64,000 bases of DNA from Actibacterium lipolyticum (GTDB lineage: Bacteria; Pseudomonadota; Alphaproteobacteria; Rhodobacterales; Rhodobacteraceae). Below, piece by piece: positions 26,523-34,120 of this stretch. Under the pieces are notes generated by a model, which was not told where the DNA came from, searched no databases, and saw only the letters and a program-made list of their open reading frames with translations. Location of the stretch: the NCBI RefSeq assembly GCF_900184935.1, contig NZ_FXYE01000001.1, forward strand, positions 806,001 to 870,000, read 5' to 3'. Positions within the stretch are counted from its first letter, which is position 1. Each line of letters begins with the position of its first letter. Position numbers and translations under genes: made by a program.

Positions 26523-27209
26523 GTGGGCAAGTTGACCCACCCGTCGCCTAACTTTGGCGACCGTCGCGGCGGCGTGCGCCCCGACATGATCGTTATTCAT
26601 TATACTGCTATGGCCACCGCCCAAGACGCGCTGGAACGCCTGTGCGACCCCGTGGCCGAGGTGTCGGCGCATTACCTTATCGATGCCGACGGAACCCTTT
26701 GCCAGTTGGTGGACGAGGACAAGCGCGCTTGGCACGCCGGGGCAGGGGCGTGGGGCGGCGTGACGGACGTTAATTCACGTTCTATCGGGATTGAATTGGC
26801 GAACAACGGCCTGACACCCTTTTCAGAGCCGCAGATGGCCGCGCTGGAGCGGCTGTTGGCAGGCATCATGGCCCGTTGGTCCATTCGGCCGGAACGGGTC
26901 ATTGGGCATTCGGATATGGCGCCCACGCGCAAAGGTGACCCCGGCGCGCGTTTCGATTGGCGGCGTTTGGCGCGGCTGGGTCTGTCCGTTTGGCCCGCAG
27001 GCGCACGTGTGGGTGACTTCGCGGCTGATGCCAAAGCCTTTGGTTACACCGCCCCTGAAGGGGCCTGTGACCCGGATGGCGCGGTGCTGAATGCGTTTCG
27101 GCTTAGGTTTCGCCCGTGGGCCAGTGGTCCGCTGGATGATGCGGACCGTGCGATCATGCATGACCTTGCCCGCCGCTTCCCCGTTGACCGCACCCCGCCC
27201 AGCACCTAA
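26523..27209 (+). CDS. N-acetylmuramoyl-L-alanine amidase, AmpD type
   Basis: 228 residues, probable GTG start. Residues about 20-150 form an amidase_2 domain: IVIHYTAM (zinc His), IGIELANNG and IGHSDMAPTRKGDPGARFDW (second His, Lys/Asp). The C-terminal 70 residues look like a peptidoglycan-binding region (AFGY...AVLNAFRLRFRP). There is no signal peptide at the chosen start, so it may be a cytoplasmic AmpD-like recycling enzyme for anhydro-muropeptides. It ends just before rnpB. Confidence 0.88.
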   Translation: MGKLTHPSPNFGDRRGGVRPDMIVIHYTAMATAQDALERLCDPVAEVSAHYLIDADGTLCQLVDEDKRAWHAGAGAWGGVTDVNSRSIGIELANNGLTPFSEPQMAALERLLAGIMARWSIRPERVIGHSDMAPTRKGDPGARFDWRRLARLGLSVWPAGARVGDFAADAKAFGYTAPEGACDPDGAVLNAFRLRFRPWASGPLDDADRAIMHDLARRFPVDRTPPST

Positions 27210-27214
27210 ATGCG

Positions 27215-27615
27215 TCTGGCGCGGATGGCTGGGTGATCGCGGGTGGCAACATCCGAGGAAAGTCCGGACTCCATGAAGAAACGGTGCCGGGTAACGCCCG
27301 GCTGGGGAAACCCAAGGGAAAGCGCCACAGAAAACAGACTGCCTGTATGCAGGTCGGGCAACCGATACCGCACGCAGGTTAAGGTGAAACGGTGGGGTAA
27401 GAGCCCACCGCGGGTCTGGCAACAGAACCGGCACGGCAAGCCCCACCGGGAGCAATGCCAAATAGGGACCTTGCCGGGGTACGCCCCGAGGCATCTTCAG
27501 CCCAGAGGTCCGGGTTGGCAGCTAAAGCCCGTCGGTAACGGCGGGCGTAGAGGAATGATCATCCAGGGGTGGCAACACCCCGGACAGAATCCGGCTTACA
27601 GGCCGTCCGCGCACA
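27215..27615 (+). ncRNA. rnpB: RNase P RNA (bacterial class A)
   Basis: The catalytic RNA of RNase P, which matures tRNA 5' ends. The universal block GAGGAAAGTCCGGACTCC lies at 27254-27271, and the 3' block CAGAATCCGGCTTACAGG near 27585-27602. The helix P1 ends GCGCGGA (27219-27225) and TCCGCGC (27606-27612) pair, which fixes the approximate borders. The length of about 400 bases is usual for alphaproteobacteria. The exact ends are uncertain by a few bases. Long frames drawn through this region on both strands are shadows. Confidence 0.95.
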
Positions 27616-27759
27616 TATATCCCGGCTTTGTTTGCGTAACGTGGCGCGACAAAGGGAAATCGCGGCAAAAGCAGTTGACTCGGCCGGTGCATTCCTTAAA
27701 AGGCGGGCTTCAAGGATTTTCACGGGTGGATGCGTTTACCCGGGTGACGGAGAGAAGCA

Positions 27760-27927
27760 ATGGCGAAACCTACCACAATCAAGATCCGCCTGAACTCGAC
27801 CGCGGGTACTGGCCACTTCTACGTGACCAAGAAAAACGCCCGTACCATGACCGAGAAGATGGTGGTGAACAAATACGATCCCGTACTGCGTAAGCACGTT
27901 GAGTACAAAGAAGGCAAAATCAAGTAA
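27760..27927 (+). CDS. rpmG: 50S ribosomal protein L33
   Basis: 55 residues starting [20 protein letters not shown] and ending YKEGKIK, behind a GGAGAGAAG ribosome site. It is a typical Cys-free (zinc-independent) L33 of the large ribosomal subunit. It lies 145 bases after rnpB and is followed by a strong terminator. Confidence 0.95.
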   Translation: MAKPTTIKIRLNSTAGTGHFYVTKKNARTMTEKMVVNKYDPVLRKHVEYKEGKIK

Positions 27928-27952
27928 GCCTTTCTTGATCGACAGAATGACA

Positions 27953-27983
27953 GGGCCGTGCAATTTGCGCGGCCTTTTCTTTT
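27953..27983 (+). terminator. Terminator after rpmG
   Basis: GGCCG ... CGGCC stem with an 11-base loop that can pair further inside, followed by TTTTCTTTT. It is 26 bases after the rpmG stop and on the right strand. Confidence 0.75.
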
Positions 27984-28099
27984 GGTCGCCACGCGCTGTT
28001 GGGCGTTGTGCGCGCAATGGCCAAAGACCCTCCGCTTAGAAAATGCCGGGAATCGTTATCTGGTTGGCCGACGCCGGCGCAACGAAATGCCCTCGCCAA

Positions 28100-28132
28100 A
28101 TAAAAAGGGCCGGCGCAATGGCCAGCCCTTTC
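28100..28132 (-). terminator. Terminator after the Bax inhibitor-1 gene
   Basis: On the minus strand the sequence reads AAAGGGCTGGCC - ATTGC - GCCGGCCCTTTTTATTT, a long stem with one mismatch and a T-run, about 20-50 bases past the stop of the BI-1 gene. Confidence 0.75.
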
Positions 28133-28151
28133 GTTCGATATGTTTCGCCAA

Positions 28152-28892
28152 TTACTCGCGGTTGCCGAGGAACTGCAGCAGGAACATGAACAGGTTGATG
28201 AAGTCGAGGTACAGGTTCAACGCACCCATGATGGCCGATTTAGCCAGCCATTCTTCATCCATCGCATGTGCGTGCGCCAGATAGTCGGTTTTGATCTTTT
28301 GCGTGTCATAGGCTGTCAGGCCCGCAAAAATCAGAACACCCAAAATGGAAATCGCGAACATGATGGCTGGCGAGCCGAGGAACATGTTCACAATGGACGC
28401 CACGATCAGACCGATCACGCCCATGATCAGGAAGGAACCCCAACCAGAGATGTCTTTCTTGGTGGTGTAACCCCACAGCGAAAGCCCCGCGAACGAGATG
28501 GACGTCACAAGGAACGTCTGCGCGATCGACATGTCGGTGAACGCTTTGAAGATCCACGCGATCGAAATACCCATCGCGGATGCGAAGGCGTAAAAGAACA
28601 GCTGTGCGCCAGCGGCGGACAAGCGATTGATCGCCGCGCCAAAAGCGAAAACCATGATCAGCGGCAAGAACATCGCAACCCAGCCAAGGATATTCGGGCT
28701 AAGCGTGATTGGGTCGCGGAAAATGCTAAGCAGCGCGTCGTTTGAGCCGATGGCCCAGGATACGCCTGCCGTCACCGCAAGACCCACGGACATAGTGCCG
28801 TAGACTTTGTTCATGTGGGTACGAAGACCCTCATCAATCTGCGCGGTGCGGACACCAGCCTGGCCTGCGCCGATTGTTCTGTAGTCAGCCAT
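28152..28892 (-). CDS. Bax inhibitor-1/YccA family membrane protein
   Basis: 246 residues starting MADYRTIGAGQAGVRTAQID at 28892 with a perfect GGAGG site; the longer frame to 29057 has none. It has about seven membrane helices and a BI-1 family signature near the C-terminus (FAGLTAYDTQKIK). The family includes pH-gated calcium leak channels and FtsH interactors. The bacterial role is not settled. Confidence 0.92.
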   Translation of the reverse strand: MADYRTIGAGQAGVRTAQIDEGLRTHMNKVYGTMSVGLAVTAGVSWAIGSNDALLSIFRDPITLSPNILGWVAMFLPLIMVFAFGAAINRLSAAGAQLFFYAFASAMGISIAWIFKAFTDMSIAQTFLVTSISFAGLSLWGYTTKKDISGWGSFLIMGVIGLIVASIVNMFLGSPAIMFAISILGVLIFAGLTAYDTQKIKTDYLAHAHAMDEEWLAKSAIMGALNLYLDFINLFMFLLQFLGNRE

Positions 28893-29023
28893 TAGATGCC
28901 TCCAGTACGTGACTAAGTGGCGGCACCGGGTATTGGGCCGCTCTCGCCTGTAAATATCGGCAAGTACGGCCCAGTTTTCAAGGCTTTCCGGTGCGAACAA
29001 GGCGCATTCGTTCGCGGGTGGGG

Positions 29024-29245
29024 CTATTCGCTTTTCCAACCGACCGGTACGTCCCACGCGCGTTTGGGCGATTTTGCGGGGCGTTGGTCGGGCAAAACGC
29101 GGAAACTAGGGCGTTTTGTTTGATCCCGATCATCCAATTTGTGGCGTGGTTTGGTGAGGCCAAGCAGGCTAAACGCTAAGGAAAATAGGCCTTTTTCTGG
29201 TTTTTTATGGTGCGCGGCCCCGATGTTTGCAGTCATGTTCGTCAT
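29024..29245 (-). CDS. Small hypothetical protein (73 residues)
   Basis: The frame starts MTNMTANIGAAHHKKPEKGL at 29245 with GAAGGGCGGA four bases upstream, which supports translation. A hydrophobic patch FSLAFSLLGL is followed by a basic, Pro-rich C-terminus ending KRAWDVPVGWKSE. No family is recognised. It lies between the BI-1 gene and the divergent LysR gene, so it could be a target of that regulator. It may be spurious. Confidence 0.42.
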   Translation of the reverse strand: MTNMTANIGAAHHKKPEKGLFSLAFSLLGLTKPRHKLDDRDQTKRPSFRVLPDQRPAKSPKRAWDVPVGWKSE

Positions 29246-29287
29246 GATGTCCGCCCTTCGAAAATTGTGAAGTGTCACGCGCCTCTA

Positions 29288-29302
29288 ATCAAAGCGCTTG
29301 AT
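29288..29302. promoter_or_regulatory. LysR-type T-N11-A box upstream of the second LysR gene
   Basis: ATCAAAGCGCTTGAT has inverted arms ATCAA/TTGAT and contains a T-N11-A core. It lies 68 bases upstream of the LysR start at 29370 and 43 bases upstream of the small divergent gene. Binding by the adjacent regulator is inferred. Confidence 0.4.
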
Positions 29303-29369
29303 GATTTTGGTTCGCTATGATCAATTCTTCAAACGAATGATTGTCATCAACTTCATCACGGAAAGTGAT

Positions 29370-30221
29370 ATGCCGCGAAATTTGGACATGACTGCACTAA
29401 GATCGTTTGTCGCTGTGGCCGAAGCGGGCGGGGTGACGCGTGCCGCAGGTTTTTTGAATTTGACCCAATCTGCGGTGTCGATGCAGTTGAAGCGGCTTGA
29501 AGACGCGTTGCAGCTTCAGTTGCTTGACCGTTCCTCGCGCCAGATTACGCTGACCGGTGCGGGAGAGCAGCTGCTTGGATATGCGCGCCGCATGATGGAC
29601 TTGAACGACGAAGTCTTCGCCCGCCTAACCGCGCAAGAATTCGAAGGCGAGGTTCTTCTGGGCGTGCCGCATGACATTGTCTATCCGGTGATTCCAAAGG
29701 TCTTGCAGCGGTTCAATGCCGAATACCCGCGCGTCAAAGTGCAGCTTTTGTCATCGTATACAATGCGGTTGAAAGAGCAGTTCGCGAAAGGCGAGGTCGA
29801 TATCATCCTCACGACCGAAGACAGCACGGACGCTGGCGGCGAAACGCTGGCGGAACTGCCTTTGGTGTGGGTCGGTGCGCCCGGCGGAACCTGCTGGAAA
29901 ACGCGGCCGCTTCGCCTTGCTTATGAACGGAATTGCATCTTTCGCGGGTCGGTTCAGGCGGCGCTGGACAAAGTTGGGGTGCCTTGGGAAATGGCCGTCG
30001 AAAGCAACTCTACCCGTACAATCGAAGCGACCGTAAGTGCAGATTTAGCCGTTCACACAGTTCTTGCGGGGAGCGAGCCCCCACATGTTGAACGCATCAA
30101 ACACGGTGGAATGTTGCCAGAGCTGCCTTCGAAGCAGATCAATTTGTACCGGTCGGATGTCACCGGTGGTGCCGTCGCAAGCGACTTGGCGGCGCTGATC
30201 CGCCAAGCCTATAGGGTGTAA
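29370..30221 (+). CDS. LysR family transcriptional regulator
   Basis: 283 residues starting MPRNLDMTALRSFVAVAEAG at 29370; the longer frame lacks a plausible start. The HTH is clear (GVTRAAGFLNLTQSAVSMQLKRLE), followed by a periplasmic-binding-like effector domain from about residue 90. The neighbours are a quinone-reductase-like gene (convergent) and a small hypothetical gene (divergent). The target and ligand are unknown. Confidence 0.88.
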   Translation: MPRNLDMTALRSFVAVAEAGGVTRAAGFLNLTQSAVSMQLKRLEDALQLQLLDRSSRQITLTGAGEQLLGYARRMMDLNDEVFARLTAQEFEGEVLLGVPHDIVYPVIPKVLQRFNAEYPRVKVQLLSSYTMRLKEQFAKGEVDIILTTEDSTDAGGETLAELPLVWVGAPGGTCWKTRPLRLAYERNCIFRGSVQAALDKVGVPWEMAVESNSTRTIEATVSADLAVHTVLAGSEPPHVERIKHGGMLPELPSKQINLYRSDVTGGAVASDLAALIRQAYRV

Positions 30222-30230
30222 ACCCGCTGG

Positions 30231-31193
30231 TTAGTCCATCGTGACAACGACCTTGCCGGTGGATTTGCGCGTGCGCAACAGTTCCAAAGCTTCGCTAGCG
30301 CGTTCCAATGGCAGCGCGTGGCTGATGTGGGGCGAAAGCCGTCCCTCAGAATACCAGGCGAACAGTTCTTTCAAGCTGTCGGTCAAGACGTTCGGCCGGA
30401 AAGCCATGTAACCGCCCCAATAGTGCCCGATGACCGAGATGTTCTTGACCAGTAGGTGGTTGGCCGGGATCTGGGGCACATCACCGCTGGCAAAGCCTAT
30501 CACGATAATACGGGCTTCGGGGTTGCATGCGCGAAACGCGGCCTTGAACAGGTCGCCGCCGACGGGGTCATATATAACGTCAGCCCCACCAAGTGCTTTG
30601 ATCTGTCCGCGCACATCGTCTGAATCGCTGTCGATCAGGTGGTCCGCGCCTGCGGCCTTCGCGACGGCGAGCTTGTCGGCCCCGCGCGCACACGCGATGA
30701 CCGTTGCGCCCATCTGCTTGCCGATCTCGACCGCCGTTAGCCCAACACCGCCAGCCGCGCCAAGCACCAGCAACGTCTCGCCGGGTTGAAGTCTGGCTTT
30801 ATGGTCTAGCGCGACATGGGATGTGCCATAGGCCACCAAGAATGCGGCAGCATCCTCAAACCCCATTGCGTCGGGAAGGGGGACGCAACGATCAGTGGGG
30901 ACGCACCCATAGTCGGCCAAGCCGCCCGAGCCGGTAAATGCGGCGACGCGCTTGCCGACCAATGCGGTGTCAACGCCGGGGCCGACGGCCTCTACCGTGC
31001 CAGCCAATTCAAGGCCCAGCGTCAAAGGCAGGGCGGGCTTTTCCTGATACTGGCCCTTCATCATAAGGAGGTCGGCGAAATTCAGCCCGCAAGCTGCGAT
31101 TTTAACCAGCACCATACCCTCGTCGGGGGTGGGTATGTCACACTCCCTAATGCTTGGTGGTTGTCCAATCGTTTCGACCTGATAGGCGCGCAT
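30231..31193 (-). CDS. NADPH:quinone oxidoreductase family protein
   Basis: 320-residue medium-chain dehydrogenase/reductase of the zeta-crystallin (QOR) type. The start is MRAYQVETIGQPPSIREC at 31193. The GroES-like N-terminal domain (CGLNFADLLMMKGQYQ) lacks the zinc ligands of alcohol dehydrogenases, and the Rossmann fold shows LVLGAAGGVGLTAVEIGKQM. It probably reduces quinones or enoyl groups with NADPH. Physiological substrate unknown. Confidence 0.88.
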   Translation of the reverse strand: MRAYQVETIGQPPSIRECDIPTPDEGMVLVKIAACGLNFADLLMMKGQYQEKPALPLTLGLELAGTVEAVGPGVDTALVGKRVAAFTGSGGLADYGCVPTDRCVPLPDAMGFEDAAAFLVAYGTSHVALDHKARLQPGETLLVLGAAGGVGLTAVEIGKQMGATVIACARGADKLAVAKAAGADHLIDSDSDDVRGQIKALGGADVIYDPVGGDLFKAAFRACNPEARIIVIGFASGDVPQIPANHLLVKNISVIGHYWGGYMAFRPNVLTDSLKELFAWYSEGRLSPHISHALPLERASEALELLRTRKSTGKVVVTMD

Positions 31194-31515
31194 GATATCC
31201 CTCTCCTTGCTTCGGGGCCGAACGTAATCCGGTGGAGAGAGCTTGGCTAGCATTTCGAAAATGCAAAACGCACAGGCCGTTCGGTCAAATAAATTGCAAA
31301 TTGCAAAGAGATTCCCAAAACACGCATGGGTAGAGTGACAAATCTGAGGTTCTTGTTAATGTATGGATGCGCACATAGGTGGCTAATTCGAGGGGTCGAA
31401 ATAAAAGTGAGACAAAAAACAGCAACTTAACGATTAAAATGTAATTTTCTGTGTCAATCATATGAACTTGGCACGATAATTGCTTTGTAGTGAGTAGTAA
31501 ATTAGGAGTGTGTCT
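31194..31515. other. Intergenic control region between quinone reductase and XRE genes
   Basis: 322 bases without a gene, clearly AT-richer than its surroundings. It holds the sigma-54 promoter at 31468-31484 and a tandem AAATTGCAAATTGCAAA at 31291-31307 near the quinone reductase start. A frame crossing it on the minus strand (31285-31734) is a shadow without a ribosome site. Confidence 0.7.
31468..31484 (+). promoter_or_regulatory. Sigma-54 (-24/-12) promoter of the XRE regulator
   Basis: TTGGCACGATAATTGCT matches the RpoN consensus TTGGCACG-N4-TTGCW with no mismatch. The GG at 31470-31471 and GC at 31482-31483 have the correct spacing. Transcription would start near 31495, giving a leader of about 21 bases before the ATG at 31516. 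An enhancer-binding protein would be required; I did not identify its site. Confidence 0.72.
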
Positions 31516-31887
31516 ATGAAACATCCAGTTGACGTTCACGTCGGCAAACGCGTTCGCCACCGCCGGTGGATGGTGGGGATGACCCAGCAGCAGCTTGCAG
31601 AGCGTGTAGGTATTAAATTTCAACAAATTCAAAAGTACGAAACCGGTATGAATCGCGTTAGCGCATCCCGTCTGTGGGATATTGCTGATGCACTTGAAGT
31701 GCCGGTAAGCTTTTTCTTCGAAGGTCTTGATCAAAGCCAGGCACCAGAAGTAGCAAACGAAAGCGCGCCCGCCGATATTCTGACGGATAAGGAAGCGCTG
31801 GAACTTGTACGCTCTTACTATGCGATGCCTGAAAATCAGCGTCGCCGCCTGTTCGAACTGGCGCGTGTCCTAAGCGACGCGGCCTGA
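31516..31887 (+). CDS. XRE family helix-turn-helix regulator
   Basis: 123 residues starting MKHPVDVHVGKRVRHRRWMV, with AGGAG seven bases before the ATG. Residues about 10-66 are an HTH_3 domain (GMTQQQLAERVGIKFQQIQK). The C-terminal half is acidic then helical (LVRSYYAMPENQRRRLFELA), a form common and conserved in Rhodobacteraceae. The sigma-54 promoter directly upstream implies expression under nitrogen or another RpoN-linked signal. Targets are unknown. Confidence 0.9.
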   Translation: MKHPVDVHVGKRVRHRRWMVGMTQQQLAERVGIKFQQIQKYETGMNRVSASRLWDIADALEVPVSFFFEGLDQSQAPEVANESAPADILTDKEALELVRSYYAMPENQRRRLFELARVLSDAA

Positions 31888-31906
31888 AAGGCCTGACTTG
31901 ACGCGC

Positions 31907-31934
31907 GTTCCACCGGGTTATACCGCGGTGGAAC
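31907..31934 (+). terminator. Hairpin after the XRE gene
   Basis: Perfect 9-bp stem GTTCCACCG / CGGTGGAAC, 20 bases after the stop. There is no T-run, so it is a possible Rho-assisted terminator or RNA-stabilising stem. Confidence 0.45.
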
Positions 31935-31968
31935 TGGCGCGGGGCAGGCCCGGCCGCAATGCCGGGAC

Positions 31969-32775
31969 ATGCCGATGCAAGACCATGATCACGACGCGCT
32001 GAAAGCCACAGCAAACGCCCTTGCCGATGCGGCGCGGGCTGAAACGCTTGCGTATTTTCGCGGCGCTTCTCTAGGTATCGAAAATAAAGCGGGTGACGGG
32101 TTCGATCCTGTCACTGTTGCTGACCGCGCCGCCGAAAAGGCGATGCGCGCGGTTTTGGCTGACCGACGGCCGAATGACGCGATCCTTGGCGAAGAATTTG
32201 GAAACACCGCAGGTGACAGTGGGCTGACTTGGGTTCTTGATCCAATCGATGGCACGCGCGCCTATCTTTCCGGTACACCAACCTGGGGCGTGTTGATCGC
32301 GTTGTCTGATGACACCGGCCCACAATTCGGAATCATTGACCAACCCTACACCGCCGAACGTTTCATCGGCGGGCTGGGCGAAGCGCGCCTGATCGGCCCG
32401 CACGGCGAGCAGGTGCTTAGAACCCTGCAACCGCGCCCGCTATCCGACTCTATTCTGTTCACCACCTTCCCCGAAGTGGGTTCGCCCGATGAAGAGGCAG
32501 CCTTTAATAGCCTTTCGCAACAAGTGCGTTTGACCCGTTACGGCATGGATTGTTATGCCTACGCCTTGCTTGCATTGGGGCAGATTGACCTAGTGGTCGA
32601 GGCTGGTTTGCAGGCTTACGATATCCAAGCGCCGATCGCTGTGATCGAAGCTGCGGGGGGCGTTGTCACAGACTGGAAGGGTGGCCCGGCCCATCAAGGC
32701 GGTCGCGTTGTTGCCGCCGCGAATGCCGAAATCCACGCCGCCGCGCTTGAGGTTCTTTCAAAAGCACCGGAATAA
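31969..32775 (+). CDS. Inositol monophosphatase family protein, possibly histidinol-phosphatase
   Basis: 268-residue magnesium-dependent phosphatase. The metal-binding motifs are complete: GEEFG near residue 72, LDPIDGTRAYLSG near 90, and a C-terminal YDIQAPIAVIEAAGG. The pattern resembles HisN-type histidinol-phosphatases, but inositol phosphate or PAP as substrate cannot be excluded. The start may be the ATG at 31969 or 31975. A separate gene for 8-oxoguanine deaminase follows four bases later, so they are probably co-transcribed. Confidence 0.84.
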   Translation: MPMQDHDHDALKATANALADAARAETLAYFRGASLGIENKAGDGFDPVTVADRAAEKAMRAVLADRRPNDAILGEEFGNTAGDSGLTWVLDPIDGTRAYLSGTPTWGVLIALSDDTGPQFGIIDQPYTAERFIGGLGEARLIGPHGEQVLRTLQPRPLSDSILFTTFPEVGSPDEEAAFNSLSQQVRLTRYGMDCYAYALLALGQIDLVVEAGLQAYDIQAPIAVIEAAGGVVTDWKGGPAHQGGRVVAAANAEIHAAALEVLSKAPE

Positions 32776-32779
32776 CGCC

Positions 32780-34120
32780 ATGAGCCACGTCCTAATCCAA
32801 AACGCAGACGCGCTGCTGACGATGGATGACAACCGGCAAGAGCTGTCGGGCTGCGACGTTCTCTTGAAAGACGGCATCGTCACCGAGATCGGGCAGGGGC
32901 TGGACCCATCAGGGGCAGAGGTTGTTCTTGCCGATGGTTGCGTCGTGACGCCGGGTCTGGTGAACACCCACCACCACCTTTACCAAACGCTGACCCGCGC
33001 GGTGCCGGGTGGGCAGGATGCATTGTTGTTCGGGTGGCTGAAAACGCTCTATCCCATCTGGGCGCGCTTTGGTCCGGAAGAAATGCGCATATCCGCATCG
33101 GTCGGGTTGGCCGAACTGGCGCTTTCTGGATGCAGTATGAGTTCGGACCATCTGTATCTGTTTCCCAACGGCGCGCGGTTGGAGGATACGATCGACGCCG
33201 CAACGGAAATCGGGCTGCGTTTTCACCCCACACGCGGCGCGATGAGTATTGGCGAAAGCGCGGGCGGCTTGCCGCCGGATCATTTGGTTGAACGCGAAGC
33301 GGATATCCTGAACGACTGTATTCGTGTGATCGACGCCTTCCACGACCCGCGCCCCGGCGCGATGGTTCAGGTGGGCGTTGCGCCCTGTTCCCCGTTTTCG
33401 GTCAGTCGCGAATTGATGCGCGACGCGGCCCTGTTGGCGCGTGACAAACGGGTCCGCCTACATACGCATTTGGCCGAAAACGAAGAAGATATTGCCTATT
33501 CTCTGGCTCAGTTCGGATGCAGGCCGGGCCAATATGCAGAAGATTTGGGGTGGGTCGGCGATGATGTCTGGCACGCCCATTGCGTAAAGCTGGATTGTTC
33601 GGAAATTGAACTTTTTGCTTGTACTCGAACGGGTGTTGCCCATTGCCCTTGTTCGAATTGTCGCCTCGGCTCTGGTATCGCTCCGGTGCGGCAAATGCGT
33701 GATGCTGGCGTTCGTGTTGGGCTTGGGGTGGACGGATCGGCCTCTAACGATGTCGGGAACCTGATCGGCGAGGCGCGCCAGACCATGCTGTTGCAACGCG
33801 TCGCAAATGGTGCAGACGCGATGAGCGCGCGTGAGGCGCTGGAGATTGCAACGCGCGGCGGTGCAGCCGTTCTGGGGCGCGATGATTGCGGACAGATTGC
33901 CGTTGGAAAACGCGCCGATGTTGCGATCTGGGATGTGTCAGGTGTTGAAAGCGCGGGAAGCTGGGACAAGGCGGCGCTGCTGCTGGCCGGACCAACCCGC
34001 GTGCGGGATCTGTTTGTCGAAGGGCGGCAGGTCGTGCGCGATGGTCAGCTTGTGACGATTGATTTGCCACGGGTTGTCGAACATCAGAACAGGTTGGCGG
34101 CAAAGTTGGCGAACGGCTAA
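32780..34120 (+). CDS. 8-Oxoguanine deaminase (amidohydrolase)
   Basis: 446-residue cytoplasmic amidohydrolase that probably converts 8-oxoguanine to uric acid. The start MSHVLIQNADALLTMDDN at 32780 replaces a longer spurious frame. Metal-site motifs are NTHHHLYQTLTRA, HTHLAEN, HAHCVKLD and GLGVDGSASNDVGN, and there is a Cys-rich HCPCSNCRLGSG. These agree with the 8-oxoguanine deaminase / hydroxyatrazine-hydrolase-like group; isoguanine or related purines remain possible. Its stop overlaps that of the convergent guanine deaminase (CTAA). Confidence 0.83.
   Translation: MSHVLIQNADALLTMDDNRQELSGCDVLLKDGIVTEIGQGLDPSGAEVVLADGCVVTPGLVNTHHHLYQTLTRAVPGGQDALLFGWLKTLYPIWARFGPEEMRISASVGLAELALSGCSMSSDHLYLFPNGARLEDTIDAATEIGLRFHPTRGAMSIGESAGGLPPDHLVEREADILNDCIRVIDAFHDPRPGAMVQVGVAPCSPFSVSRELMRDAALLARDKRVRLHTHLAENEEDIAYSLAQFGCRPGQYAEDLGWVGDDVWHAHCVKLDCSEIELFACTRTGVAHCPCSNCRLGSGIAPVRQMRDAGVRVGLGVDGSASNDVGNLIGEARQTMLLQRVANGADAMSAREALEIATRGGAAVLGRDDCGQIAVGKRADVAIWDVSGVESAGSWDKAALLLAGPTRVRDLFVEGRQVVRDGQLVTIDLPRVVEHQNRLAAKLANG

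Noticed and set aside
26823-27494. Minus-strand frame over rnpB and the amidase, and a plus-strand frame 27243-27893
   Set aside because: Both are read through the RNase P RNA gene and are shadows.
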